Assembly (NCBI RefSeq): GCF_019059575.1
Contig: NW_024881568.1
Coordinates: 753,501-817,500 of the forward strand
DNA from: Amphibalanus amphitrite
Taxonomy: Eukaryota > Arthropoda > Thecostraca > Balanomorpha > Balanidae
Direction: 5' to 3'
Length of the DNA stretch: 64,000 nucleotides
Positions within the stretch are counted from its first letter, which is position 1. Each line of letters begins with the position of its first letter. Positions 47,961 to 60,040 of the stretch are shown here, in pieces. Position numbers and translations under genes: made by a program. The notes under the pieces were generated by a model, which was not told the origin of the DNA, did no database searches, and worked only from the letters and a program-made list of their open reading frames with translations.

Positions 47961-49470
47961 GGCCCCAAAGACTAGCATGGGGCGCTCCTGACCATAATTG
48001 GACATCCCGGATGATTCCACATCAGTGTTCGTTTCCCGATTACTGGTTTTCAGGAGAAAATGTATTGGATGGTGTGACGGGCCCCTTGTACGGATTTTGG
48101 GGGTGCAAAAAGATATGTTTGCACCCCCATGTTTTTCGATGGGGGTGCAGCTGCACCCCCTGCACCCCCTATTCCGCCGCCACTGGTTGGGAGCGCCGGA
48201 AGTCGGCAAGGTCACAGTCGGCGGCAGAAATTCGAAAAATCAAAATTTAAATTTTTGAAATCTGATTGTATTTTTGGATTTGGGAGGTCCATTTGCTCCC
48301 TATAGAAGCTAATACTGCTGCATATTCCCATTGAGGTGACAAGAATTAGCAAAATAGTGGTTCGGGCGCTTTTCAAAAATAGTACCGGACGCTGTTCCTC
48401 TTGTGACGTCATAGCGGTCTGACCTGACCCGGTCAATTTTCTTGCACCACACGATAGCCAATGCTTGCCCCAACATGCATGGGAAGTTTCATCATGATCC
48501 ATCAAACAATGTGGGTATCACCGGCAGAAAACCTAGGGATTCGGCGCACACGTTTGGTAACTGTCGGCCGGAGGCTGTACCTCTTATGACGTCATAACTC
48601 CGTGACCTGACATGACCCGATCAATTTTTTTTCGGCAAAAGATGCGCAAAGGTTGCCCCAGAGGGTATTGAAAATTTCATCCCGCTACAACAAGCCGTTT
48701 AGCGTGCACTTCGAAAAAACCTCAGGGGGGTTGATACACCCCCCCCCCCCCCCCCTAGGCGTTCTAGGGTTAAAGTTCACGGTGCCATCGGAGCATACGA
48801 CCTTCTAAATTCACTGGAGTACACATCAAACGACTGGCGGAGTGCACAATGTCACTGTAAATCTGGTTGACGTGAAAACTGACCGCAGAAAGGAACTGCA
48901 CATAACTTGAGGCCCACACATTTGCGAGCGTCTGGTTATAAACGCCATCTCAACAGTTGTAAATGAGGCATGAAAAAAGAGAGAGGAATGCAACGCGCGT
49001 TGATATTGTTGAGATCAGTGGCGCAGCCAGGATTTCGTTTCGGGGGGGTCATCGCTTCCAAAGCGGGCCCCCTAGTGTGCGGGCCCCCACCCATTTTTCA
49101 GAATCTCTCCATATTTCATACGCATTCTGCTGGGCGGGCCCCCTTTACCTGCACGATAACCCTGAGCGAGTTTGAATCAGAAAATTTGCATAGAACAGTA
49201 GCTCGGTAATCACCCGGTCTTCACTTTTTACGCAAATTGACCACGACAGAAATATGTTACTATGACGTATGACTTCGTATCTTTCGAGTCCGATATGAGC
49301 CCCAATTCCGCAATATGCATAGCATATTATATGCAATCGGAACTGTTGCCTGCTTCTGTCGCACAAGATTTAAAAGTAGTCCCATGTGCCTGTCCTAAGT
49401 CATCTACTGGCTGCTGTAGTAGATTGTGCTTTTATTCTTCTTCATTACGTGAATTCGCTCGTAAGAAGTT

Positions 49471-49600
49471 TTAACCCTCGCCGGCACAGGGGGGAGGGGT
49501 TGATGCAACCCCCTAAGGTTTTTTTCGCGAAGAACTCGCGTAAAAAAGCGGCTGATCGCGACGTAACTTCCATAGTGCGCTGAAATTCGCGCAACTTACA
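49471..49600 (+). mobile_element. Fragment of a family B TTAA element
   Basis: It starts TTAACCCTCGCCGGCACAGG and, for about 130 bp, follows the copy at 54389 (GATGCAACCCCCTAAGG, then CGCGTAAAAAAGCGGC). The similarity then fades. No matching right end was found, so the copy is truncated or the sequence was carried in as a fragment. Confidence 0.6.
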
Positions 49601-50519
49601 ATATGTATAGAACAAGGATGGGTAACGTGCCTGTGAAGAGTCACAGCTCGATCGGGCCGGTGGTGAGCACATGGCGCGTGCTCAAAAAGTGCAAATTCGC
49701 GTCATAGACTTTACATGCATAAATCGGCTTGCAAAAATGGGCGACAATGGCTCAACTTGCCCGACACGGGTCCGGTCCTCGTGCAGTATCTCGGTAACCG
49801 TGGGTCCGATCGGCACGAGGAACACAGTATCGTGCATGAGAATCGAACGGGCTATCGAATGGTGTGTGGTGCAGGGATGGCACGCGCCACGTGCACCCGT
49901 GAGGGCACTTATGCTTGAAAAATTGACGTTTTGGACGGATTTTGGACTTAATGCTATTTTTGGGTGACTGTCAGACGGAGCGGGTTCAAACAACGCTTGT
50001 TGGCAAGAGAAATGTACCTACCGCCTCTCATGGGAAAATTGTGAAAAGCTAATTGATCAAAAACAAGGTGGAACAAATTGCTGGAGAAAATAGCATTTGC
50101 TTATGACTTACTTAATTACAGGGGTTTTGCTACATAACCTGGTATGTTTGACAATTGAAATGGGCATAGCTTGGAAGAACATTCAATTGTGACCAAGGTC
50201 CAATCATCGCTTTTGCATGACGAGCAACAATATTCTTAAGAATATAAATGTTTCAAACCTCTACATAGTAATTCATCGATGGCTTTCACTCTTCAATAAC
50301 CTACGCCAACCTATGTCATGAAATACACTTGGCATGTTCTATAGTAGAACGCATGGTTATTATCAGACACGAGCACCTCGATGCGATGGATATTTTTTCC
50401 CAAAACCAAAATGCTTAGCCGTCAAAAGGCAATCGACCGTAATGGATACATAACCCACAGACACAAGACCAACCAAACGCCCACCGATCGAAAATACCCC
50501 TTATTCGCGTTGCGAAGCA

Positions 50520-51800
50520 AGCGGGTCACCCTAGCGGGCCCCATTCACCCGGGGGCTCGGGCCCTATCCACATGGGGGACCAAGCCCTATCCATACGGGG
50601 GCCCGGGCCACGTTCACCTGGGCTCCGGGCCTCGTCCACCCGGGGCTCCGGGGCCCGCCCACCAGGGGGCCCGGGCCCCATCCAGCCGGGGGCCCGGGCC
50701 CCGTCCACCCGGGGCCCGGGGTCCGTACTCCCGGGGGCCCGGACCCATCCATCGGGGGGCCCTGGCCCCATCTACCCGGGGGGCCGTGCCCCATCCACCT
50801 AAGGGGCCCGGGCCCGTTCTCCCGGGGCCCGGGCCCCATCCACCCGGGGGCCTGTGCCCTATCCACCCAGGGGCCCGTGCCCTATCCACCCAGGGGGCCC
50901 GGGCCCGTTCTCCCGGGGCCCGGGCCCCATCCAACCGGGGGTCCGGCCCCGTCCACCCGGGGCTCAGGGCCGTTCTCCCAGGGGCCCGGGCCCCATCCAG
51001 CCGGGGGCCCGGGCCCCCTCCACCCAGGGGGCCCGGGCCCGTTCTCCCGGAGCCTCGGGCCCCATCCACCCGAGGGGCCTGGACCCGTTCTCGCGGGACC
51101 CGGGGGTCCGGGCCCCGTCCACCCGGGGCCCGTTCTCCCGGTGGCTCGGATCCATCCACCGGGGCCCCATCCGCCGGGGGGCCCGGGCCCTATCCACCCG
51201 GGGGCCCGGACCCATCTACAGGGGGCCCGGGTCCCATCCATCGGGGGGCCCTGGCCCCATCTACCCGGGGGCCGTGCCCCATCCACCTAAGGGGCCCGGG
51301 CCCGTTCTCCCGGGGCCCGGGCCCCATCCACCCGGGGGCCTGTGCCCTATCCACCCAGGGGCCCGTGCCCTATCCACCCAGGGGGCCCGGGCCCGTTCTC
51401 CCGGGGCCCGGGCCCCATCCAACCGGGGGTCCGGCCCCGTCCACCCGGGGCTCAGGGCCGTTCTCCCGGGGGCCCGGGCCCCATCCAGCCGGGGGCCCGG
51501 GCCCCCTCCACCCAGGGGGCCCGGGCCCGTTCTCCCGGAGCCTCGGGCCCCATCCACCCGAGGGGCCTGGACCCGTTCTCGCGGGACCCGGGGGTCCGGG
51601 CCCCGTCCACCCGGGGCCCGTTCTCCCGGTGGCTCGGATCCATCCACCGGGGCCCCATCCGCCGGGGGGCCCGGGCCCTATCCACCCGGGGGCCCGGACC
51701 CATCTACAGGGGGCCCGGGTCCCATCCACCCAGGGGGCCGGGCTCGTTCTCCTGGGGGCCCGGGCCCTGTCCACCTGGGGCCCCAGGCCGACCCCTCACC
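50520..51800. repeat. 24-bp GC minisatellite with 488-bp higher-order duplication
   Basis: The basic unit is like CCCGGGCCCCATCCACCCGG plus GGG. Superimposed is a near-identical duplication of about 488 bp: 50750-51237 repeats as 51238-51730. All six frames stay open for long stretches with Gly-Pro-rich, collagen-like text, which follows from the base composition and not from a gene. Confidence 0.92.
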
Positions 51801-51854
51801 CGAGGTGTCGCAGTGGGCATTTCTCGAAGCGGGCTCGTCCGATTAGATTAGGAC

Positions 51855-51928
<74 letters not shown>

Positions 51929-51936
51929 TCTCTCTC
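51855..51936. repeat. (CT)n array
   Basis: This is a CT array of about 80 bp close to the right end of the hAT element. Confidence 0.95.
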
Positions 51937-52019
51937 GAGCGGGCCCCTGACAGAAATTTCGGGGGGGTCAGCTGACCCTCTGACCCCCCCCCCCCCCTGG
52001 CTGCGCCACTGGTTGAGAT

Positions 52020-54388
52020 GGCTTCGTGCAGAGAGAATAGCTTGAAATGCTTTATAATTGCTAAAAATCATGCTAAAAATAAGTAAGCACTATGACAAGT
52101 TGCCGCGCTAAAACGTTAAATAAGCTGCGCTTCAATACGCTGTAAGTCGACCGAGCCACACTAGCCCGGCATTAACATAGAGAAGGCGAATTCGGGTAAA
52201 ACGTCATGTTTCGCAGCGAAGTCACACGGTCCCGGCGGCTCAGTCCAAAGAGGGCTGCCTTTTGTCACGGTTCGCGGCCGGCGCGGGCGGGGCCGTGTGG
52301 CGGTGATGCTATCTCAAAGGTGTCCGCTGATGAGTGGAGGCCGCCGCGTCGGCCGGGTAGCCCCCGCCGCGCCACTGATGGGTCGCCGACACCGACGGAC
52401 GGCGCGGGGGGAGGAGGGGAGGGGAGGCGGAGCTGGTGGAAACAAGATGGGGTGTGGTCGCACGCACGGCTATGGATAGGAGTGTGTTTGAAAGAAGGGC
52501 GAATGTGTATGAAGTAAAAATGAATGAATTAAAGTGGGGAAAGTGGGGCAAACCTTTCACCCGGGGCTTAGCGGCCACCCGGGGCAAAGCGGACACCCGT
52601 TTGAGCCCACCACAACTGGCTTCAGCTCCAATTTATGGTTGATTGCCAATTACACTTTTCTTCAGCTTGAGACTGTTCTCCAAGGTACGGGAAAGTCACG
52701 TATTTGCAGAGCTTGGGCACATCAAAAGATGCTGGTACCCGATCGTATTGTTTGTTGAGGAATTTCCTCACTTCGAAATTGATTAGAGGAGCAGGAAAAC
52801 CATTATTATCACCATTATTATCACTTTTCTTCACGGTTGTTCAAATGAGCCAGACCGGGGTTTCCGACCGTCCCTAGTTTTCCTTGACAGACAGAATGAC
52901 ATGTTTTCCCAAGTCATTCTTATCATCCCAATATTCTTACGCTTTTCAACTTTTTTTTTGTCTGGGAGTTTATTCAAGTGTTCTTATTCCTGCATTGAAT
53001 GGTTATAGTACTTTTGCCCCACTAAAATAACAGAACTGGATTTTTTTTTGTCTCGGATGGTAAAAGTGGGGCAAAGCGGAATGGGAAGAGTGGACAACTT
53101 CTTATTCCAGAAGTTGCTTCAGCTTGGACAACAAGCGTTATTGATATGAAATGAAAAGTTATTCAATAAAAGTTATTTAGTCAGGTTCGCCTTTCTAACC
53201 AAAAAGGAACGTTAAAACCTTTACCCATTTTGGACGCCCAGAAAGAGGAGCTGTCCTAACTGCGCCAGTACCTATGTAGACAGAATACCAATACCTACCT
53301 ACACATTAGCTTTTTTTGAAATTTTGAATCATATTTTGAAGAAAACACATTTGTCATGTCAAAAGTGCGCTTAACAATTCTACCTCACCTGCTCAAAAGC
53401 TTGCCGTAGGGCAATAAGAAAGGGCGAGGATAAATCATTTTTCGTATGCAATTCTTTTTCAGGTTACTTTGTTTTACTAGACACGCGCATTAACAACAAA
53501 CCATAACAAGTTACCTGACCACTGACCAGTGACGACTGACGTTTTGTCGTCAGTGAGGGCGAAGACATGTGATTGGTGCATTTAGAAAAGAAAATTGTAA
53601 ATTATAAGCTGCGTATAATACCACTTTTTTGAAATTTTTGTCCGGATAAAAGGCTGTAACGATTGAAATGAAACTGAAAGGAGATGTTTCGCAACAGCAT
53701 GCTTGAAGAAAAGCTGCCTGGATGCTTTAACTGGTAGTTAATGTATACCTAAGCATATTCAAAATACAAGGAGCCTATGGGGTTCAATTATACCTATACA
53801 GTCATTCACTAATTAGAGCCTAAATTAAGGACTTGCTTCTGGACTGCACCATCAATTATCAAGGTAGGAATAACAAGAAAACGCGGTGTGTTCGGTACCA
53901 TGTTTGAAACACACGTGTATGCATGGTTGGAACTACTTTTAATTCGAAAATGGACGATTGTCGCTCGAAAACATCCAACATTGAGCAGTTGCTCAATAAA
54001 ACGGCATGCTCGATCAGTACCGCGCACCCAGCCGCCTGATCTCACCTGGATGACGTAAGTGACGGTGACGTCACTGCTTCCCATGACGTCGGCACGGCGC
54101 GCTGATGTCGGCTCCGTCGAGCCCGATGACCGCCGCCTTCCACCGCCGCCGACGCCGACGGGTGCGGCGCCAGGCTCCGCCCACCGCCCGCTGATTGGCC
54201 GTGCTCGGGCCGACGTCACGGTTGAGCTGTCTGAGCAGACCGGTGTCCCCGCCATACCTACCTCTGTGCGGACCAGAACGAAAGGACGTGTCGGATGAAC
54301 GGGCGGCGGGACGGCGAACTTGGCTCAGCATATTCAGCAAGCCTCCCGGAGGAAGGGGGAGTAATGACAAAATAGGGGAAATATCTTT
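52020..54388. other. Intergenic DNA
   Basis: CpG-rich at 52210-52450 and 54050-54250. Between 52530 and 53100 GTGGGGCAAA-type motifs recur in both orientations, hinting at a decayed repeat, but no ends could be defined. No gene was supported. Confidence 0.35.
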
Positions 54389-55237
54389 TTAACCCTCGCC
54401 GGCACAGGGGGGGGGGGTTGATGCAACCCCCCCTAAGGTTTTTCGCGAATAACTCGCGTAAAAAGCGGCCGATCGCGACGAAACTTTCAGTACCCTCGCA
54501 TTGATCAATTTTACACCTACCCTGAAAATTTCATGACCCTGACCCCAATGACCTTTGACCTGTGACCTCTTTTCTGTGACCATGTTTGGCCGAAATCGCG
54601 GTTCGGCGCATGTCGGCTCGCATTAGCCGCGCGTTTGCAAGCTTTTCGTGGTTTCAAACGTTCAAACATGTGATTTGATGTTGCTCCCATGCATTAGGGT
54701 GGGTGTCAAGGTCACCTGAAGGTCAGGTCAGTTCACTGACCTTTGGTGACCTCGGGTGACCTCGGTTCACTTTTTCGAGTTTTACTTGTTTCTCGGCTAG
54801 TTTTTGGAGCTGAATTCGAATTTAGCAACCATTTGAACATTTACGAAGTGGTTTTGATGCCTTCGTAACATGTTACGAAGCTGTCCGAGGCGGTTGACAC
54901 GTATTACGAATACCCGTCACAACCCTTACTGGTTGACCTGACCTGACCTGACCCGACCTGGTCTAAATGCTTAAAGACATCATCTCTGATCAAAACTAAC
55001 ACGATATTCGTGATCAGCACCCCGGAAAACCACATAGCAGCCACACTTTACGATTTTCTAACAGGTCCCGATTTTCCCGGTTTTCGGGTCATTGACCTGA
55101 CCTGGAAGGTCACCCGATGACCTAGGACCTTAAAATTGGGTATCATCGGCTTCCTCTCGTGACGGGCAACACGCTCGTTTTTTCCGCGAAGCTCTAGCTC
55201 GATCAGGGGCCAAACGCGAGGGGGGATCGTACCTTAA
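54389..55237 (+). mobile_element. TTAA-flanked element, family B copy 3
   Basis: TTAA lies at 54389-54392 and 55234-55237. The left end is TTAACCCTCGCCGGCACAGG with a hairpin (G run, TTGATGCAA, C run). The right end has lost part of its hairpin. The interior matches the copies at 28496 and 32313 in reverse orientation, including a run of TGACCTGACCTGACC near 54940. It is non-coding. Confidence 0.8.
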
Positions 55238-55703
55238 ATTGCAATTTTATTAATTAATTCACGCTTGTATTTCAATTTATGTGCGCTAATGTGCCTACCT
55301 ATCTCCTTGAGCCTCAGGAAATCCAACTTTCGCTTGGGATGAGGGTGGTAGAAAAGTGGTAGTGAGATGAGGGATCGAGCTGAGCTTAGAAGAGTTTGGA
55401 GAAGCAGCAGCGCTTTTTTCAACGAGAGGAGGTTAGAGGAACTTAGACAAGGTTGGAGCAGCCACGTGAACAGACCATACAGCTTTGACGTTCAATTTAT
55501 CGTGAGCATAAAGAAACAGATGCTTCTTAGCGAGTACAGGACTGTAGTGTAATTTCTCATCTCAATGTCACGACAATTCGGGCCAAGAGCACATCATTTA
55601 TACACCTTCGGTATTCATCCAAAGTAGTTGGGGTGGGACAGCTAGTGAACACTTATCAGCAGAGATGAATCAGTGACGAGACGATGAACATAGCGGATGA
55701 ACG

Positions 55704-57362
55704 TCATGTCGTGTTGTTCACACCGTTCCGCTATTGAAGCCGTCCAATTCAACTGGTATTGACGGGGTTAGTGTCAGCATGTTCCAAAAGTTCTACTGGG
55801 GCATGGGTCACGTCCTCCTGGATATCCTGAACTCCAGCCTCACCACCAACAGCGTGCCCAGCCCGTGGAAACACGCAATGGTAACACCGATTCCCAAAGG
55901 ACAGGGACCATCTGAGCCAGCAAACACCCGGCCGATTTCCATCCTACCGGCAGTGGCAAAAGTTGTCGAACGAGTCGTACAGCGCCAGCTGGTTCAGTAC
56001 ATGGAGGTGAACCGGCTGTTGTCTGCCACCCAGCACGGCTACCGTCGCGGACACAGCACCGAAACGGCACTCGGTGTTATATCAGACCGTGTGCTGGAAG
56101 CGATGGATGCTGGAGAGGTATCGATACTGGTGCTATTAGACCTGTCAAAATGCTTTGATGTGGTGCCGCACCGCAGGCTGTTGGACAAACTCGCGCTGTA
56201 CGGGGTGGAAACGGAGTGGTTTGCGGACTACCTCAGCGGCCACACGCAGCAAGTGCAGATGCCCAGCGGCGACGGTGGATACGTACGATCCGGTGTGAAG
56301 CCGAACACGATCGGCGTGTACCAGGGCGGATCACTTAGCTGCACATTGTATACGGTGTTTGCAAATGAAATGTATCTGTATCTACCTGCCAATGTCACGA
56401 TGGTCCAGTTCGCTGACGACACCCAGCTCCTTGTAAGCGGCAAAAAGCGCGACTTGCCACAGGTGATAGAACGAATGGAACAGGCTCTTGAGTGTTTGTA
56501 CCAATGGTTCTGTACCAACTCAATGAAGCTTAATGCAGCTAAGACGCAAGTTGTCGTGCTTGGAACTCCTGCTATGCTCCGAGGACTGCCGTCTGTCACA
56601 CTAAATGCGATGGGTACTGTGATTCCAGATTCTAGAGTCGTCAAAAACTTAGGAGTGATTATGGACAACCATTTGAAGTTCAATGATCATGTCGATCATA
56701 TCACTGCTAAATGTACCGGCGTCCTTATCGGTCTGATGCATGCCAAACATGTTATACCAAAGGTATCTCTGTCAGTGATAGTAGAAGCGCTTGTGAACTC
56801 ACTCATCAGGTACTGCATATCAGTGTACGGCACGTGTGGAGTCACTCAGCTTCATCGCGTGCAGAGACTTTTAAACTTTGGTGCTCGTGTCATTAGCGGT
56901 CGTCGTAAATACCACCATATTAGCGATGTACTCCGCGACCTGCAGTGGCTGAATGCACCTAGCCTTGTTAAGTACCACCGGATCTGTGTGGTGCACACGC
57001 TCGCTACGACGGGCAAGCCCGAAGTTCTCGCAGAAACTATCGGTCGCACCGTGCACCACTCGTACCAGACACGTGCTGCGGGCAACCACATGTTGCCGAG
57101 AATTCGCACTGAAGCTGGTCGACAGCGGCTCTGCTACGACACTGTGCGCGAGTATGACCGCTTACCGTTCGATGTCACCGCTCGCAACTTTCGACACCAG
57201 CTCAAAAAGCACATTTTTATGGAGCAGTCTGCGATGTCTAGTTAGTTTCAGTTGAGCACTGTGTCTTGAACCTTGTGTATTTACATATTTGACGTATTGC
57301 AATGAAAAGCCATGTTCCATGGATTTGCTGTGAATAAAGTATCTGTATCTGTATCTGTATCT
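55704..57362 (+). mobile_element. 5'-truncated non-LTR retrotransposon (CR1/Jockey-like)
   Basis: An intact 503-codon frame (55734-57245) encodes most of a LINE reverse transcriptase: motif A (LLDLSKCFDVVPH, about residues 134-146), motif B (GVYQGGSLSCTLY, 194-206) and catalytic FADD (226-229). A thumb region and the usual C-terminal end (YDRLPFDVTARNFRHQLKKH) follow. The endonuclease and the N-terminal RT part are absent, as expected of 5' truncation. The 3' end has AATAAAG at about 57333-57339 and a (TATCTG)n tail. The long open frame means the copy is fairly young. Confidence 0.85.
55734..57245 (+). CDS. LINE reverse transcriptase, partial ORF
   Basis: This is the open part of the truncated LINE. 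It starts LKPSNSTGIDGVS (the first codon is TTG, not a real start), which is the GxDG motif at the beginning of CR1/Jockey RT domains. The enzyme copies RNA into DNA at a nicked target. With the endonuclease missing, the copy cannot move on its own. It ends at a TAG at 57243-57245. Confidence 0.8.
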   Translation: MKPSNSTGIDGVSVSMFQKFYWGMGHVLLDILNSSLTTNSVPSPWKHAMVTPIPKGQGPSEPANTRPISILPAVAKVVERVVQRQLVQYMEVNRLLSATQHGYRRGHSTETALGVISDRVLEAMDAGEVSILVLLDLSKCFDVVPHRRLLDKLALYGVETEWFADYLSGHTQQVQMPSGDGGYVRSGVKPNTIGVYQGGSLSCTLYTVFANEMYLYLPANVTMVQFADDTQLLVSGKKRDLPQVIERMEQALECLYQWFCTNSMKLNAAKTQVVVLGTPAMLRGLPSVTLNAMGTVIPDSRVVKNLGVIMDNHLKFNDHVDHITAKCTGVLIGLMHAKHVIPKVSLSVIVEALVNSLIRYCISVYGTCGVTQLHRVQRLLNFGARVISGRRKYHHISDVLRDLQWLNAPSLVKYHRICVVHTLATTGKPEVLAETIGRTVHHSYQTRAAGNHMLPRIRTEAGRQRLCYDTVREYDRLPFDVTARNFRHQLKKHIFMEQSAMSS

Positions 57363-57421
57363 ATAGTAGGTAGAGGAGATGAACTCAATTAATTGCATTG
57401 TGCCAGTTTATCTGAAATGTA

Positions 57422-57622
57422 CAGTCTCTCTTCAAAGTATATACGCACCCGGTAAACCGACTGCCACAGATCCAGTTCGGCCCACGGTCTCCCCTTCCTC
57501 ACCAACATCCTTATCCATCCCTCACGTCAAGCGGTTCGGTGACTCTAAAACATAGCAGCCCTTTCTCGGACGGACTTGCTGGTACCGCCGCACCGTTGCT
57601 CGGTACTATAAAAGAGAGACTG
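57422..57622. mobile_element. 201-bp MITE, Tc1/mariner type
   Basis: The ends are CAGTCTCTCTT and its inverted copy, with similarity continuing to about 18 bp, flanked by TA at 57420-57421 and 57623-57624. TATAAAAG at 57607-57614 lies in the right terminal repeat, so it is not taken as a promoter. Confidence 0.7.
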
Positions 57623-57624
57623 TA

Positions 57625-57993
57625 CGTACCCTCGATTGAGGTTGCAATGAGAGGACAACATATAAAATGGACTCTGTTTGGACAACTTTGACAAATGATA
57701 CTTTTAAATGCTGTCCTGTTCTTAAATGCCCTGTCCTGGAAAGGACTTAGCGACAGTGCTAATCACCTATGTACGTCTTTTATGTTGAGCACTTCGGTCT
57801 ATTTCGTTTGTTTTTGTCATATAATCCTTCACATTAAGCACTACATATAATAGTTTCATACTTCTTCGACACTTCAATCAAAGTGTCTTAACCGGTTAAC
57901 TATTCTAGTTGTTGGTATATCTATTTCGCAAGCTGCCTCTTCAATGGGTAAATATGCCCGTATAACTCTCTCCTCCTCCTCCTCCTCCTCCTC

Positions 57994-58073
<80 letters not shown>

Positions 58074-60040
58074 ATACTCCGTTAGCCTCCCGCACCTCCC
58101 TCTCCGTTCGACGCAGACGCAGTGACAGCTGGCGGATGCTCGCCGGTCCCGCCCCGTGTAACCTCTGCCGTGTTTTGTTGTTCGCCACCCCTAACTCAGT
58201 TTGTTACCGGACTCCGCTCCTCAATGAGCGTTCGACGGACGACACGCGGGTTCCGTAATGCGGTTACGCAGTGACGGAGATATGAATACAGCTCTGCGGC
58301 TAGCGGGAGCGGGAGCGGGGCGGGGGTGTTGTCGTGGCAGAGAAGAACCATCGTGGAAATAGTAACTGCTTGCGCAGTTGGTTTCTCAGTCAATATGCGA
58401 TGTATCACTGTGGATCGCTCTAAAGAGTGAATTATAAAATCAATGTTTGTTGGATTACCGCGGTGTGTAATGAGTATGCATGAAGATTGCACCACTACTC
58501 AACCTAATTACCACTACTTTGTGGTTGTTGGGTATACTGAAATAATGATAATAAAAAATAACTTAGGCTGTTCCATGCGGCCTCTACCACAAATCGTACA
58601 GATAAACCGACTTTTCTACCACTGCCATGAGAGTTGGAGTGTGCTGAGATGAGCATGAAAAAGTGAAAATTGTTACAGCTGTGTGAAAGCACAGAACAGT
58701 TACTAATGATTTTCAAACTCGGTTGGACATATCAAAAATTCACCTGCAAAACGAGAACGTTAAGCTAAGATCGTCACCTTTGATATCCGCATCCGGAGTG
58801 TCCTTATCTAGAGAGCTGCTTTCTCCGGTAACCTGGGTTAGGTGTCTGGCAGCCTGGAATATGTAATTATGAGTTTATAAATTATTGTTTAATATCATTA
58901 GTTGTTAGGGATTATTACTTATGATAAAATACGAACAATACATTTGCAGCAATTCTGTGCTCGCTTCTCGTTTGCATCGTTGGCTGACTGACCTCCCAAT
59001 TACAGGAAAGTCTGAGTGTGATCAAGATCCAAGGATAAAGAACGGTTGGTTTTTCTGACTCGCGACCTCGGGCCTCCTTCGGGCACTTTTACAGAAACTT
59101 GTCCCGCTCACCAAGTGAGCTGACAAGACTTTGAGGAGGTAGTAAGGTGTTCATGGATTATTGTGAACTTGTTTGCCATTGGCACTATTCCCAAGGATAG
59201 ATAATATAGGCTGAAGCAAGTGGCTACCTCTATAATTTCCAAACAAATGCTCATTGTCCCGGCTTCGGGCAGACAGCCCCCAATCCTCGTGGACCGTCTA
59301 GCAGACACTAGCGCCACCTGAGTAGAGCACACCGGGCCCTGGCGGCAGAGCTGGAAAACAGGACCGCCGAGGCGCTCTCCACCCCAGCAGCGAGCAGTAT
59401 AAAACAGACTCTAAACACAAGATTCGTCGACATTTTCGGAGAATTACAAAAGATGCAAGGTAGGGTACTTTACTAAATATGCCCTTTATACATATACGAG
59501 TGCATCCATGGTCACCATCCACAAAAGGCAGCGAACATAAATACACAGCAAGGGAATATAAACAGGTCCCGTCATTAGTGGTTGCGTATACTTCAGGCTG
59601 CAGTTCTGTCACAGTAAATCTGCGAAACTCAGCGTGACTTATACTATACCTATTGTCGTAATTTTTCGGTCACGCTGGTGTGATAAACCTTCACGATAAC
59701 TTTCGACAGACGGTTGGAATACTTAAATACAGATAGTCATATCCTAAATCTGGTCACTCGTATTGTCTCTGGTAGCGACATTGAGTGTTTAAATGACAAA
59801 AATAAATGCATCATAAAAAATGAGCAAAAAAACAACAACAACAACAACAAAGGAAAGGTAAAATGAACAGCGAAATTCCATATTGAGGGATTTACAAGAA
59901 CCTTGTCAGTCATAGAAAATTTAATGACCTATCTCCTATCGAACCGTGCTCTCCTCTCTGTTAGGCATTTTCAGTAGAGAAGCAAATCACTCCTTTAAAC
60001 CATTGGCATGCTATTCATGCACGTAACTGAGCCCCATTCG
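57625..60040. other. Intergenic DNA
   Basis: No gene was supported. It contains the TCC/CT array at 57966-58071, an (AAC)n run near 59829-59850 and a TATA-like GTATAAAACAG at 59397-59407 with no ORF that fits it. Confidence 0.35.
57966..58071. repeat. (TCC)n followed by (CT)n array
   Basis: About 30 bp of TCC repeats run directly into about 75 bp of CT repeats. Confidence 0.95.

Larger units (their letters stand above)
45791..48185. mobile_element. Non-autonomous hAT element with internal minisatellite
   Basis: The terminal inverted repeats are CAGTGGCGGCGGAA and the 8-bp target duplication is GTTGGGAG (45783-45790 and 48186-48193). Family A copy 1 near 2440-2450 has this 8-mer once, giving a true empty site. 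There is no transposase. Subterminal hairpins use GGGGGTGCA and TGCACCCCC. The body is a degenerate minisatellite with an AAAT microsatellite inside. Confidence 0.92.
45422..48773. mobile_element. TTAA-type element, family A copy 2, split by a hAT element
   Basis: This is the same family as 2079-3022, sharing long nearly identical blocks (for example GGTCGTAGAGCTTAGCGGAA). The left TTAA has become TTAT; the right TTAA is at 48770-48773. Each end has the G-run/C-run hairpin. The element is interrupted at 45791-48185; copy 1 reads through that point without a break. Confidence 0.8.
49016..52011. mobile_element. Non-autonomous hAT element with GC-rich minisatellite
   Basis: The terminal inverted repeats are CAGTGGCGCAGCCAGG and the exact 8-bp target duplication is GTTGAGAT (49008-49015 and 52012-52019). 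The body holds a fragment of a family B TTAA element at 49471, a 24-bp minisatellite at 50520-51800 and a CT array at 51855-51936. There is no transposase; the long frame at 50381-52045 comes from the minisatellite. Confidence 0.92.

Noticed and set aside
50381-52045. Long plus-strand frame of about 550 codons with collagen-like Gly-Pro text
   Set aside because: It coincides with a GC minisatellite inside a hAT element. All frames on both strands are similarly open, and no collagen Gly-X-Y register is kept.
57605-57640. TATAAAAG as a promoter
   Set aside because: It lies in the terminal inverted repeat of a 201-bp TA-flanked MITE, and no gene follows.
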